Position numbers and translations under genes: made by a program. Shown here piece after piece: positions 42,940-56,380 of a stretch of DNA of 64,000 nucleotides (position 1 is its first letter; each line of letters starts with the position of its first letter). A model generated the notes under the pieces. The model was given only the letters and a program-made list of their open reading frames with translations, ran no database searches and was not told where the DNA came from. The stretch is from Symsagittifera roscoffensis (lineage: Eukaryota > Xenacoelomorpha > Acoela > Convolutidae), in the NCBI RefSeq assembly GCF_963678635.1, contig NC_087062.1, forward strand, positions 82,546,012 through 82,610,011, written 5' to 3'.

Positions 42940-45505
42940 CTCGGCCTTGCTCCAGTATGATTTTACGTAAAATTTACACTAATTCGAATCTTTTTGCTGA
43001 CTTAAAAATATTGCAAAGTTTATGAGAAGACTGACCTAAATTCATTGATTTGCCTTATTACGCGCAAACTTGTTTTCTTATATTCAAAGTTTTGGAATGT
43101 TTCCCGAGTATGAAGGAAAAGTATTTTGTCGTCTTTTTAATCGCAAAATTAGTTTTTACGCTCAACTTAACTTTTTTTCTAAAAAATGCTCTCTATAATT
43201 AGTTTTCTTTTATCTTTAAGACTATTGCTACTTAATCTATGGGTTTTTTAAATGAGCATCTTCTTTTTTTATTGAGGTATAGGAAACGCAAAAAAAACTT
43301 AAGCTAGAAAAAAATTCTGTTTTGAACAAAAAGCTTATCAATCAATTCCATTGCAATAAAAAACATGATAGTTAATTACAAGCAGTCTCTTGAGTTATTG
43401 AGTGTACTTTTTTAAGTCTATTGAGTTATTTGGAATTGTAGAAGAAGCTATTTTTATAACCCAGGTGCCTATTAACACGGGTGTTTGCATGATCTTTGGC
43501 AAAAGATGACGCTTCAAAAAATTTTGAAAGTTCTCCCACTATTTAGAAGTCAATTCTAAAATCAATAACAAAAATAGCCCCGGTTGCTGCTTATTGTGTA
43601 AACACCACTGAATATTTTGGTCACGCTGATTCTCCAAAAGAAATTCAAAAATTAAAAGAAAAGAAAACTGAAGGAAAATTCATTCTTTTTTCATTGTTGT
43701 TGTAACTTTCCTGTCATTATTGGTGTAAACTTTTATTATTTCTAATAGAGGCTGAAAGTTACATTGCAAAAATTAGTCATAGTTCAGCAGATTTTATTTT
43801 CAAGGTCAGCTTCTAATCAAGTTATCTGATTCAGTCTGAAAGCTTGAAAATATTCGAAAAAAAAATTGTCTCGAAATTGTAACAAACTTCTGGAACTTTT
43901 TTCGACACATAACTGATAGAATGAGTCACGACTGATAGGACTTTGAAATCATATCACACTTACGAGCTACGAGCTTTTTTGAAGCAATTAAAATCGGCTG
44001 AATAACAAACACCCTACGCATTAGCTCCCATGCCTAAGCATAATTCGTGCATTGGCCCGATCAAAAAGAACCTTAATGCCAAAAATTTTGAGACCGCAAG
44101 CAATTTTGCGGGAAAAGGCATCAAAATATAACCTTCTATCCTTGAAACGATACTTTCAGTATGTACTTTTTCCAAAAAATTTTAGCAACATCTTTTTGAA
44201 ATACCTTGTTGAAATCTGTTCCCGCTAGTGCCAAAATTGACATTGCTTCCTCCTAATCTCATTCTGGCAATCGAGTTGCTTTGTTCTCAAAGTAAGAATA
44301 AAAAGTCGGTCAGCTTTTACTTGTAGGCGATAACTTAATAACAACAAATCAGATTGATATGCTTTTTTCCGCGATTTCCAAACCAATTTTAAACAGCAGT
44401 TTTTTGACCTCGTGAATTGGTTTTTCCACAGACTGATGAAACGAATTTAACGGAGTGAAATGATCATCGTGGAAATTTGTCTAATGAAAAATCGTATAAA
44501 AAGGAAGCTGAGTTGAGCAATTATACCATAAATAACAGAAGATTTTTGAAGTTTATATGTTTTGGGTCATTATTGATACATTGAATAAAATTTAACGGCC
44601 ATATATCACATATGGGTTCATTTTGGGACCATATTTTGGATACTTTGAGACCTTTTTTTAGATCCGAAATTGGGAAATTTTAGTTGAATAAAGGGGTTAA
44701 AAATTTGCGATAGGACTGAGAGCCAACTTCAAAAGAGAACTTCACTTTTTTCTTAATCGACCCTGTAATCTTTTATCTACGTAGCTTTTCCCTTCCGAAG
44801 TGTGAATTGCTTGAACAGAAATTGAACAGAATTTGAACGAGTTTGAACAGAATTTGACAAAGGAGGAAGATAGCGTTTAAATAGGACCGTCTGGGAGGTT
44901 TCGCTTAGGGGGGCTTTTAACCTCAGGAAGCGACCCAAATGATCCAGCGAAACCAATATAATGTTACGGCAAAATAGACTGATTTAAATTGACTGGTTTT
45001 AAATAGATACGGTTAGCATAAATTAAGTAACCATCTTCAGTATTAAACCAAGAAAAGACTCTTGAGAACTGCGAGATCTACTCTAATTTCGTTTGTTGTT
45101 TATTGTTGTTAATAATAGCCAAAAACTGTAAATACAAAATTGGCTGGATACGAAAACTAAACTGCCTGGAAATGAGGTCGGATTGGCTAACTGGGTCGAA
45201 TTGATTGAAATGAATTATCTTCAACAGGTCAGGTCAAGACTAATAAAAAAGATTATCCGATTAGCAAAGAGTCAACTGCGCCACAAACTGCGATTTATTT
45301 GGTGTAATTTGATATCTGCAATCAATGTTCCTGCAATCAATGTTAGCTGCTCTTATCAAAGCGTTGACAAGAAAAAAACAAGGATAGGAAAGACTGCATT
45401 ATGGATAAAAAAAGTCCAAGTGATTCATCTGGAGTGACTAATAATTTTTTTTTTATAGTTTTAATACGGGCTGTAATTGTAATTCGAACCATAAAAAAAA
45501 AATCT
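42940..45505. other. AT-rich sequence without supportable genes
   Basis: About 2.6 kb. A short array of TTGAACAGAATTTGAA-like units is at 44812-44868. Nothing else recognised. Confidence 0.5.
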
Positions 45506-45509
45506 AAAA

Positions 45510-45753
45510 CAGTAGCGGATTTAGGGGAGTGGGAGAGGGGAATGGGGGGTCAGACGCTAAAATTTTTCAAAAGCGCCTTTGGCGCCAATCTATACTAATT
45601 TTGAGGGGGGAGCGCGCGCCGAAAAAACGCGATTTTTTGGTCTAAGCTTTCCAAAAAGTGCCTAAAAACGCCAAAAAAAGGTCGACAAAACTTTCAATTT
45701 TTTTTTTGAAAATCCACCCCCCTCCCCCTCGAGAAAACCTAGATCCGCGCCTG
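45510..45753 (+). mobile_element. hAT-type MITE, full-length short copy (244 bp)
   Basis: Starts CAGTAGCGGATTTAGGGG and ends CCTAGATCCGCGCCTG, imperfect terminal inverted repeats. Flanks ATCTAAAA (45502-45509) and GTCTAAAA (45754-45761) form an 8-bp target duplication with one mismatch, outside any microsatellite. The inside has GGCGCCAATCTATACTAATTTTGAGGGGGGAGC and CGCGATTTTTTGGTC. Confidence 0.85.
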
Positions 45754-45769
45754 GTCTAAAATCAACTTT

Positions 45770-48744
45770 TTTCATTTTATTTTTTTTGAGTTTATTGGTC
45801 TGGACTTTCCATACAATAAGTTTCAAAGTTTCAAATTTTCACTTTCTGCTCAATGTATTCAATTTTCAGCCCTTCAATTTTTTAGCCCGAGACTTTTCAA
45901 ATTGTCTTTTTTTTTCACGTTAAAATGAACAGTTTCAAAATTTTTTCCGACTAAAAGAATTGCCATATACCAAGAACAAGAAAGTAGTTTACATATCTAG
46001 AAATTCAAACTGCTTTCTTGTTATTATTTGGCAATTTGTTGAAAATAGCTACTTTAAGCATCATAACATCTTCAGGAATTCGAGCACTATATAATAGGCG
46101 TGTGTCAATTGATGACGTTCTATTATATCCGGTAAGCCATAAAAAAATCAAATTATTTGGTTTCGATAACAATAAAAATAATGAGACGAGAAAAGTTTCA
46201 AGCCAAGGGGTGAATAATTCAAAATGTTGTTTAAAATGGTGGTAAAATAAGATGACAATCTGCATAATATAAGTGAAAAATACCACAATTTTTTCTCTAT
46301 TTTGATTGGACGATTTTATTGAATTTAATTATTAAAAACCATATTGATTAAAAATTGAAATGCAATTTAGCTGCGGCATTTTAGCTAACGGCGGAGAAAC
46401 TCAGTGATAAGGAAAGACCATTTTTTGAATTTAAAATGATAAGGAAATATTGTTTTTCCGTATTTAAGACTTCTGAGCAAAATAGTGTTAAAAGGACACC
46501 AGAAGAAAGAACGCCTTTTAATTAAATTTTTGTTTGCAATAAGTGACGTTTCCTTTTTGATGCGTTTTGTTGAATGCCTCAAGCGTAACAGAGTAATTTG
46601 AAAAAAAAATGAAGCAAAAATTATTAAAATGAATAATAGTAACTTTATTTGATGAGAAAAGGTCAAATTATTTTTCTTGACAGGAAGTTAAATTAAATTT
46701 GAACCTTTGTTTGAAAAAAATGTGAACTTAAATTAACGAGTTTTTTGTAACACGGTTGAAAATTGATAAGTTGATTCATTAACATTAACATCCAGCCAAA
46801 AATCACAGCTTGATAAGCAAATGGTTATAAAATTTTTGAATGAAATGTTTGGAAACAAGTTGAACTCAGGTTTTGATGATCAAAATTAAAGTTTACGGGA
46901 AAAATGACCAAAAAGCTTTAAAAAAATAGTTTTTTATTGAATGTGAAATTTTAACAATGATTAGTTTGTCTAGCATATCTTACAAAAATTCAGTTATTTT
47001 TCCATCAAATGTTTATTTAGATCATAAAAGTTGAAAAAAGGCGTGGATCGATCAATAGGCGTGGAAAAATGGATAAGACTGGATTAGAATAAGATAAAGT
47101 TAGAATACGGTAGTATCTTGAGTTAAAGTTGGAATGCGGTAGTATTTTCAGTCGCAGTCAGGAAATGAAGTTGCCAACCCTAAAATTTTGTGCTGTAAAA
47201 TAAAAAAAAAAGACGTTTTCTTCTAAACGGTTTTTCATTTGTTTTCAATTCTGAAGCAAAAGTTGAAACTTGAAATGCTATGAATCAAAGGAACAAACTG
47301 GTTAAGCGAAGAAGTGATTAGATACAAAAATTGTTTCAATTTAATGCAGTTAAAGTTCAATTCAAGGCAGTTAAAACTGTTAATACAATAATTTACTGAT
47401 GGTTGTTCCGTGAAATATATGTGCTTTAGAAATTTCAAAGTATCTGATTTTTTATCGGATCTTTTTCGACATAAAACTCGAGGGAAACGATTTTTGTTCC
47501 GGAAAAATGTGGGCATGTTTTTTGCTTTTTAAAATTTAGTATTTTTTAAACATTTTTGCAAGTCAAGTACCGCAAGATAAACATAATATCTTTTCGAAAG
47601 ATATTTCAGGTTAAAGTTATAGGTCGTGATTCAAGCGATAAACTACATTTTCAGACGTGATTTGATCGAGAAAAATCGTGTACTGAATAATTGCTGAAAA
47701 TAACGAATTTTGATACTCCAAATTTGGAACTTCTCCAAGCTTCTATCACTTCTGAAAACTCCCCCTTTGCAAACCAATCTCCCCTTTTGCAAAAAAGAGG
47801 GAAATAGTTGAAGAGATCTCAAAAATGCACCAAAAACATAAAAAGATTACACACAAAGTAAGATAAAAACGGACGAGATAAACTCAAACCTAAAAGATCC
47901 AAATGTCGCCTAATATGGCTACAGTTTGTCTGTGATATGAAAACTTTTTTAAAAAAATAGATGAACTCTTTCTTTGATTATGCGCTTCTACAAGCAGGAT
48001 GAAAAAGTTTAACAATTGTTTTGAATGTGGAACCAACTTTGCTGTTCAATTAGTTGCAGTCAAATACTTTGTGCTAACGAGGTGAGCATCATAGATAAAC
48101 TTAACAATTACACATATTGTTCCCTAAAAATTTGAAAAATTGCCAATTATTTTAGCAGTTAGAATTCTTGTTTACATTGCAACCTCGGATCTCAATATTT
48201 TTAACGGAAAAGATAAAAGTTCATTTACAAAAAAAACTATCATCGACAATTATCTGAGTAAAAATGATAGGTAAATCGATTCTATATTTACGTTAATCTG
48301 TAGATTTGTCTGCAAATAAACATTTTTTATTCCTTTTTGTTACTGCGGGTAGTCTTATTACTTTAAAATTTCTTCGAAAATACGGACAAGAACTTCTGTA
48401 TAGTAAATATGTCTAATAAGATTGAGTCAAAAAATTTTGTTCAAGTTTTTTAGGCTTAATTTTGATTTTTTCGGTACAACTGCCACCAATATATCATCGA
48501 GAAGGTATTTCACATTCCTCAAACAAATAAAAATAAAACTTTATGCATTAAAAAAAGGTAGAAATAAATCTATCAGCTCAATCCGATAAGATCTACTAAG
48601 TTTAAATGATTTTTTTAAATTAAGGTGCGGGCTGCAAATATTTTAACTATGTTTTTGATACAATATATTTTTAAAAACTTGAGTTATGGTGCTAAATTTT
48701 GACGAACAGATAAAAATATTTGTGCTTAATGTGCTTCAAATTTT
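45770..48744. other. AT-rich sequence without recognised features
   Basis: About 3 kb. Imperfect repeats of GTTAGAATACGGTAGTAT are at 47098-47150. No coding signature seen. Confidence 0.5.
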
Positions 48745-49150
48745 GTATTTTTAACTAGCCATCTGTAAATATTGACGTTCTAAGTTTAGATTTAAATAGG
48801 TATTCCACAAGTGATCAGTTTCATTAGATCACAATTGGTTTGGAAATCGACAGTTTGGCTAATTTAGGACAATTAAAAAGCTATATGATTGGACTATGAA
48901 GGCGTAATCTGTAATTTATTCCGGCGAAAGGATAGTCTTAAATTTACAAAGTAATAAAAAAACAATAGTTCAAAGAAAAACAAGCTGATGTGCCTAATTA
49001 GTTTTTTGCTAGATTCTAAACACATCACCTTTCCAGTTTATGTAGCGTGTGGAAAGAGTTAAAAAACAAAAAAAAATTATATCAAAATATTCGGTTGCCC
49101 TAAAGATGCTATCAGATCATTTTGAATTTTAACTCTGAAATGAGCAGTCT
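48745..49150 (+). repeat. Family H copy, decayed
   Basis: TTTTTAACTAGCCATC, TATTCCACAAGTGATCAGTTTC, GCTAATTTAGGACAATTAAAAAGC and TTATGTAGCGTGTGGAAAGAG follow the family order. The hairpin end is lost. Confidence 0.55.
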
Positions 49151-49400
49151 GGAGCAGTTGATATTCGGTTATGAATACGTTAGAAAATTGCTATTCTTAT
49201 CCAATCATCTATGCTGCCCAGCGCATAGTTTATATGAGCGAGACGCATTAAGTTTTTCAAAAGTTTCCTACTAGCTAGAAAATCGTTTTTCTTTTCTTAG
49301 CATGTGATAATGCTCATTGGTTGAAAACCACAGATTAATTTTGAAATTGACACCGACATAACAGTTTGAGAATCAGCAATATCCTTGAAATCAAAAGAAA

Positions 49401-49990
49401 AACAAAACTGTTCGTATCTAGGCGAAGTCCTGAATGTTCCGACTGCGTTTTAAGTTTTATGGAGTAAATTAAAAGGAAAAAAAGTGATTAAATTTTCAAA
49501 AAAGTAACTGAAAAATTTCATTTTATGGCCATTGCAGTAATTTTTGCTTAAAAACAGAACAATTTTCAAAAAATAGAAAAATTGATGTTTTTGTGGGGAA
49601 ATTTTCTCCCACACGCTATGTAAATTGCAAAGTGATATATTTTGCATACAGTAAAGTATTAATCAGACCTAAGAGCATGCCTCAATCCAACTTGGAACGA
49701 TTTCAAATACGGATTGATTCTCCGCTGACGTTTTAATAGCACAGAATTCTCCGCTCGCGCGTTAATTGTCCCATATCCAATTGGTGACATTGCCAACATT
49801 AAACCCCCATAACTTAAGAAAAAAATCATAGTTGAAATATCTTTTTAAAATTGAGCTCAAGAAATCAATAATACCTTTCGAATGATAAAAAGTTCCGCCA
49901 AAATTTGCTAGTTAAAAATTCGAAACTTGTCTGGAGAAAAAAGCCAATCCAATCACAAATGTTCCGTCATTTTCTTGAAAATCAGAACAA
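49401..49990 (-). repeat. Family H copy, full length
   Basis: Starts AACAAAACTGTTCGTATCTAGGCGAAGTCCTGAATGTTCCGACTGC. It has CCCACACGCTATGTAAATTGCAAAGTG and ATTCTCCGCTCGCGCGTTAATTG inside and ends TTGAAAATCAGAACAA. It is followed after 56 bases by an oppositely oriented copy. Confidence 0.8.
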
Positions 49991-50046
49991 AAGGACACCA
50001 ACAGCGGATATTTTTTCATCACTTTGGCAGAACAATTTCGCGCTTC

Positions 50047-50551
50047 ATTGTTCCGACTTTCGAAGAAACTCCAGGAACGGAAGTTTTGTACAGGGGTTGA
50101 GTTTTTCTCCAGATACATCCCGACTTTTAAATCAATCTGTTTTTCTTATAACAGCACAAGGTTACTGACGCACTGATCTTGTATATCATTTCACCTGTGA
50201 GTTTTTTCTGTAAAGTTATTTTTAGTAATGTGGCTTGAAAGTTGACAACTCGGCTAATTAGAGACAAATAACGCGCCATATATTTGAGGCGATTAAAGCG
50301 GGCTCCGAAGACGTTCCAGTTTAAGCAAACTGTTTGGATCTGTTAAAAAGTTGCTAGACTCTAATTAATTCAGTGTGTGCTTAACATAGCATATGAGGGG
50401 AACAGTTTTTAAAAAATCAACATGAAAAAAAAATTATTATGATTTTTCATTTTGATATGATAATTCACCATTTATGGTATATCTTGAGAAGATGGCTGTA
50501 AAAGAGAGTCATAACATTCAAGGTAATTTACATGATACAAACAGTCTTGTT
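50047..50551 (+). repeat. Family H copy, full length
   Basis: Begins ATTGTTCCGACTTTCGAAGAAACTCC. It has TTTTTCTCCAGATACATCCCGAC and AATAACGCGCCATATATTTGAGGCG and ends GAGAGTCATAACATTCAAGG followed by AAACAGTCTTGTTTC. The hairpin is degenerate. Confidence 0.75.
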
Positions 50552-51532
50552 TCTTTTTGTTTCGACTTTTAAAAAAGTTTAAAAATATCTTTAGTTGCTG
50601 CGTTTTTTTTATTCAGGCCATTTTCGGATCAAAATAAAACTATTACAATAATCTTTTAATTGCTACAAAGCGATACCCTCGAAAAATTTTAAATTCAAGT
50701 AAGGATAGCCGGTTACTGCGCAAGTAGCACAGAATGTTCCGAACATAGTCTTTAGAAAACTACCGTTTAGAAAGTTTTTTTTCCAAATTTAGGTTTTTTT
50801 CTGCTTGGTGTGATCTGACGTAAAAATATAGTTTAGGCATTTCAGACAATCATAGTAATAAGGAAAATTTGGAAAATTTTGAGGAAAAAAACTAGAAAAT
50901 AAAAAAAAATTTAAGCAAAAATTTTATTTTCAAAATTTTTTGCGGAAAATTTACGAATTTTTTGAAATTTTTGGTTCCTAAAATGAAGCTAAATAACTCT
51001 GCAACTAGTTGTACTTGCATAAATTTAGGTTTAAGGTCTTAAAATAGGTATAAATTAGGCATTTCAGCTGTTGTAAGCCTGCTCGCTTGCTTTAATCGCT
51101 CGAATTAAGACGAAAAACCAAAATTTCAAAAAGGTTTTTTCTCGACACTAGAAAAAAAATGTTGAGATTTTTTTAATGTGGTTTAGAGAACTTTAACATG
51201 ATATATTACTCCACTCAGTCCGATGATTATTTGAGGTACCTGATTTTACGTGGAAATCAAACAGAAAAAATACTAAAACACTCCTTAGTACAAAGTTCCT
51301 CCCCAATTTCAACAATCGGAACAATTAGGGAATCTTTTTGGTCTATTAAATTGCTTACTAAACTCAAAACCTCACCTTTATTGATCTATTCAAAATCTAC
51401 TGATCTACTTTTCTATTGATCTATTTCTCTATTCAATAAGTGATGCTTTTAGCGTCTAGTAACGTATTAGTACGACCAATAACCTTGTTTAAATTTTGTT
51501 GTTGAACCAAGTTTTTTGCCTAATATAATTGT

Positions 51533-52030
51533 AACAAGACTGCTCGTATCAAGGCGAAAACCTGAATTCCGACTGCCCTTGTTGTATCTGAAATTGATTT
51601 TGAAACATCAGTTAAAAAAGTTATTCAATTTTATTAACACCACACAAAAAATCTAAGCTGGTCTTAAAAATTACTCGATTTGAACATCTAATAAACAAGA
51701 CTGCTCTTATGAATACAAAGCCCTGAACGCACCGATTGCCTTTCAATGCCTTACGTTCGTTTTGAAGTTCGAAAAATGTCGGGAGGAAAAAAAACACCGT
51801 GAGCGCAAATATTCTTGGAAAGTCGGATCAATAAATGTAAATGGCCTATTACGCGTTGAAGGCAAAATATATGTGTCATATACTCCAAGTTGGTCAAATT
51901 GACAGTTTTTAGATCCCCATAATTTTACAAGAGACCACAGGTAAAATATTGTTTCCTAAATTTGAGTTTAAGGCTTCATTATTTTTCCCATGACATAACA
52001 AGTTCTGCTCAAAAGTAAGCCAAACAAAAA
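51533..52030 (-). repeat. Two family H copies in the same direction
   Basis: A first terminal module AACAAGACTGCTCGTATCAAGGCGAAAACCTGAATTCCGACTGCC at 51533, and a second, AACAAGACTGCTCTTATGAATACAAAGCCCTGAACGCACCGATTGCC, at 51693. The second continues to about 52030 with ATAATTTTACAAGAGACCACAGG. Confidence 0.65.
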
Positions 52031-52084
52031 ACAGAACATTTAAAAGCAGGAGTAAATTGATTTCTTTGTCTTGTATTTCGAAGT

Positions 52085-52172
52085 TTTTTTCGATTACTTC
52101 AAACTAGCTGAAAGATAGTCGGTACTTTCAGGACCTCGTTTTGATTCAAGCAGTCTTGTATATTTTTATATA
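52085..52172 (+). repeat. Family H terminal module
   Basis: GATAGTCGGTACTTTCAGGACCTCGTTTTGATTCAAGCAGTCTTGTA. It has the order of the 3' end with a degenerate hairpin. Confidence 0.5.
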
Positions 52173-52174
52173 GC

Positions 52175-53960
52175 TATAGCTATGAAAACGGTGTAATGAA
52201 AAAACTACCCGAGCATGAAAATTTGTCAATGTTTTCAAATGTCGGAAGCGAAAGAAGCATTTTTTGCGATTGTCATGCGCAAAGTTCCCAGGGCGCATCA
52301 TTTTGTTTGTTAATTAAGATCTAAACACTAAAGAACGCTTACTTTTGAACGGAGAAGGAAGAAAATATTGCAAATTGATTGTCATCTATGTTCGGATCTT
52401 CGAAAACAACTCTAAATTTTCAGTATCAGTTAATCAACGCAACTTGTACAAACTGTTAGAAATGAATCTCTCATCTGTATTGGGGTATAATTTTGAGATA
52501 CAAATCTGTTTTTATTTCACTTTTAGAAGATGAAATATCACTTTGATTTAAATCACTTTGACTTTGAAAAATTTGCGAAGGAAGCTCTAATACAATTTAG
52601 GATGTTCAGATTTTATTTCAGAAACCGACAAGTAATTTTGTACCACTGGAGGCTGGCAAAATGACACTTTAATGATGCCATTCATTCCTTTGAGATGGAA
52701 AACTGTAATAAACCTAATATGTCGGTTTTAAGTATCACGTTTCTATTTTACGTCAAAAATTTGATACGAAATACCAAAAAAACATATAAATTGAACATCG
52801 AAACAAAGAAAATAGTTCATGCGTGAACTAGCATGCATATCAAAAAACAACAGAAGTATCATTCACTGAACATCAGGTAGCGACCATTTTTTTTTCCAAC
52901 TGTCCTTAAAAACTATTGACAGTTTCAGCTTCCCCATAATAGTTGAAATACCGGATGGAGAAGAATTTAATACAAGATGTTCCATAATTCATATTGAACT
53001 TTGTACTAAAAATATATCAGATGAAAGATAAACAAAATTAAAGCTCATCTGCTGTATTTAATTTTATGATTTTAACGTTTGTGCCGATTTGAACATAGAA
53101 CATACTGAGATGTTTTAAACCGGTTTGAAATGACTTGAGACAAAATGTAACTACAACAAAAATGATTTGAACTCAAAAAACTATTTCAATGATGTTATGA
53201 TGTTATGTATCTAAGCTAAGAATAAGGATAGCTGTTCTTCGGCCATGGGCGGATCTGAACTAAAACCTAGCAATTAAGTGCATTCGATAGTTAGAATAGA
53301 AATCGCATATTTGACAACGGTTTTATCAAAAAGTTAAAAGAAAAGCAAGACAAAAAACATTTTGTAATTATTGTTTTTTTTTCTAAATCGTATGCAGATT
53401 TGTGTTGACCATTTTCTAAAAGAAAATTTGTTGTCACAAAGGCGCTAAAAGAAGCTTCAAAAACGTATTATTACTGAATTAAAACTAAGTTTGGACGCCT
53501 TATTTGCCTATTATAAGTTTCCTTTTTTGCTTTATTCGCTCAAAATTATAACAAAAATTTTTAAAAATGCTAGGCAGTTTTTCACGAAAATTGCGGAGAC
53601 TTTTTTGAATGTTTTAAAAACGGTTCGAATTACGGCTGCGATGGCTTTAAAAAAACATCGATCGAAACCTTCCAATGATTATTTGTGGCACCTGATTTCT
53701 CGTGGAAAAAAAAAAACTTTGCCTGAAAAACCGAGTATAATGTTATCTAAGCTCAAAACAACACTGCTTGTATCAGCAAAATCACTTGAAGACTTCGACT
53801 CTCCTTAATTGTGTCTTAGTACGATTTCTTTGAAAAAATTGATATAAATTTTAAAAACAAAACAAAAAAATAAAATCAAAATGAATTGTTTTGAGTCTTT
53901 TAACGCACCATTTGAACATCATTTGAACTAAAATGTCTAAATTCGATTCGCAATGTGCGA
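52175..53960. other. AT-rich sequence without supportable genes
   Basis: A 106-codon open stretch at 53491-53808 shares GATTATTTGTGGCACCTGATTTCTCGTGG with 51224-51255 and 60938-60970, so it is part of a low-copy repeat, not a gene. Nothing else recognised. Confidence 0.5.
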
Positions 53961-53974
53961 CCAGGGCCTTAGAA

Positions 53975-54470
53975 AATGTTTGTATCAAGTTGACGCCACG
54001 AATCTTCTGACTGCTTTTCAATGTCTATGTGATGGTTTTCGTTTTAAAAAAATTGATCAATTTATCGTTCTGCTTTTAAAGCTCAATGTAATACACGCTA
54101 TATAACGTGCAAAGTGATAAGTGATAAATTCTGCATATAGCAAAGAATTATATCGAGCAAATAGCATGCCAGAAATGAATTTTGAACGGTTTCTAAGATG
54201 GATAAGAACTCCAGTTACGCGTTAATAGCACAATACGTTAATCGCTTGTTAATTATTTAAATTGGTCAAATTGGCAATCTTGAAACCCCGTAAGTTTTTA
54301 AACAATGTTCACAGGTGAAATCAAGTGTTAAATGTGAGCTCAAGGCAACAATACGTTTCAAAGGATAAAAAATGTTAAAAATGGCTAGTTAAAATGTCGA
54401 AATTGGTCTGGAAAAAAATTCCACACCGAGCATAAATGTTCAGTCAGTTTCTTCGAAGGTCGAATTATTA
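53975..54470 (-). repeat. Family H copy
   Basis: Starts TGTATCAAGTTGACGCCACGAATCTTCTGACTGC and has ACACGCTATATAACGTGCAAAGTG and CAGTTACGCGTTAATAGC. It ends TTCTTCGAAGGTCGAATTA. Confidence 0.7.
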
Positions 54471-54479
54471 ATCCAACTC

Positions 54480-54690
54480 TATAAAACTTCTGATATCAGG
54501 GCAAAACTTCTCGTATCAGGCGACTGGTTGAATATATAGGTTTAGGAAATTCAATATAGACACAATATAAACTTTACGATGACAAATTCAAAATTTAAGT
54601 GTCAAAAATTGAGTCATGTATGGAATTGTTAGGACCAATTATTTTGTCTCAATTAGATCTCATAAGATGTTGAAGTATAAGTCAAGCAGT
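54480..54690 (-). repeat. Family H fragment, subfamily B
   Basis: Terminal modules ATCAGGGCAAAACTTCTCGTATCAGGCGACTGG, then AGTCATGTATGGAATTGTTAGGACCAATTATTTTG, as in subfamily B. Confidence 0.5.
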
Positions 54691-54699
54691 TTCGTCATA

Positions 54700-55950
54700 T
54701 TAAGTTTACTCTAGTTGCGTGCACTGATCGATCTCCCGAGCAGGCAATTATTATTTTATAAATGATTGTAGGTAAAAGACGTTGATTTAAACAAAAAAAA
54801 TATTCGACCAAAATTAGTCCTCACATTTCTCGAATGTCAGACTAAAAAAGCAACAGTTTGTCATAATTTGACATATATGTATATATAGCGAGCATCTTTT
54901 ATTACGACAAAAACTAATCGCTGCCGAAATATCTTTTCACAGTTCAGCCCCGGGCATCAATTTGTTGATGGTAACAACATTTCAAAGAGTTGCTTCTATC
55001 TGCACGTAAATTATCTAAATTGGACAAAAGAATTTTTTACATGAAAAATTTATTAGAAAGATTACAGAAACAACTAAAGTTGGCAGTATTGAAAATCAGA
55101 GCTTAGGCATCAAGTACTTTAAAAATTTTCACAGATATGAAAAAAAAGTTGTTATTTCTTATCATTTGTCAACTTTTAAAATTGAAAAATTTCTCCTGAT
55201 AGTCTTTTTTTGCTTAACTTATTATGATAGTCCAATATGAGACCCACAAATTAAATTTTTTTTTGAAATTAAAGGTAATTTCCGGTTTTTACGCTTTTTT
55301 TTTGTTTTCGTCAGTTGAAAATTTATTTTTTTCCATTTGACTCTAAAATTTTCAGTGAGTTTGGAAGTAAATCAGAATTAACGAAATATACGAACTGAAA
55401 TTTTAGCCTGAAAGATTCAACAACAACTTCCTCGTTACAACAAACTTAACAAAGATTTCCTACAAGGGGACAATAAACTAACGAAATTTTAAAGCGTGGT
55501 CATTTTGGTTATTGACGTTTAAAACATACAAAACTGCTGAAAAAAGATCTGTGGAGTAGTTTTCATTTAAAAAAATGAATGAATTTTTCAAAAAATAATA
55601 ATTTCGGTGATTTTTTTTTGTTTCATTATTCATGATTTTAATCCCACGTGCTATGTTAAGTACATTTATTTTGCTAGATCGAAGTATAGATTGCGCAACA
55701 TGTCATGCCACAATTCAAGACGGTTTGATTTTCCGCTTACGCTTAAAAGCTTATTTCAAGAGGTGGCTCGATCCTCAAAGCCTATCAACACATATCTGAA
55801 ACGTTTATGAGACAAAAAATTTCACATAATAAGGAGAACTAGTGATTGTAAAAATGAAGAAGTCTGATAACTTTTACGAAAGTTTTCTAAGCATGGATTA
55901 ACAACGCAATATAAAAATTTAACTGTGGAAAAAATGTTTTAAATTTATCT
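54700..55950. other. AT-rich sequence, one family H scrap
   Basis: At 55640-55750, CCCACGTGCTATGTTAAGTAC and TTTGATTTTCCGCTTACGCTTAAAAG are a family H interior fragment. Otherwise nothing recognised. Confidence 0.45.
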
Positions 55951-55954
55951 GAAA

Positions 55955-56380
55955 CATTTTATACCATATTTAAAAAAAGACATATTTATGCCATTTTTGG
56001 AGAATTTTTACACTGCCTCTGCAAAATGCACAAAAAAGCTATTGGTACAGTTATATGACTACCAATGAAATTATATGATAACCAAATGCTTGACGGCGAA
56101 AAAAAAAGTTTTTTTAAATGCTTGGTCAAATTTTTCTCCATGAAACTCTTGTTGCCCAGTTGAATAGCATTTTATACCATATTTTAAAAAAGACATATTT
56201 ATGCCATTTTTGGAGAATTTTTACACTGCCTCTGCAAAATGCACAAAAAAGCTATTGGTACAGTTATATGACTACCAATGAAATTATATGATAACCAAAT
56301 GCTTGACAGCGAAAAAAAAGTTTTTTTAAATGCTTGGTCAAATTTTTCTCCATGAAACTCTTGTTGCCCAGTTGAATAGC
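55955..56380. repeat. 213-bp tandem duplication
   Basis: 55955-56167 and 56168-56380 are nearly identical: CATTTTATACCATATTT at the start, CCCAGTTGAATAG at the end. Only a few differences (for example GACGGCG versus GACAGCG) and A-run length changes. Confidence 0.95.

Noticed and set aside
53491-53808. 106-codon open frame
   Set aside because: Part of a low-copy repeat sharing strings with 51224 and 60938; Lys/Phe-rich without domain.
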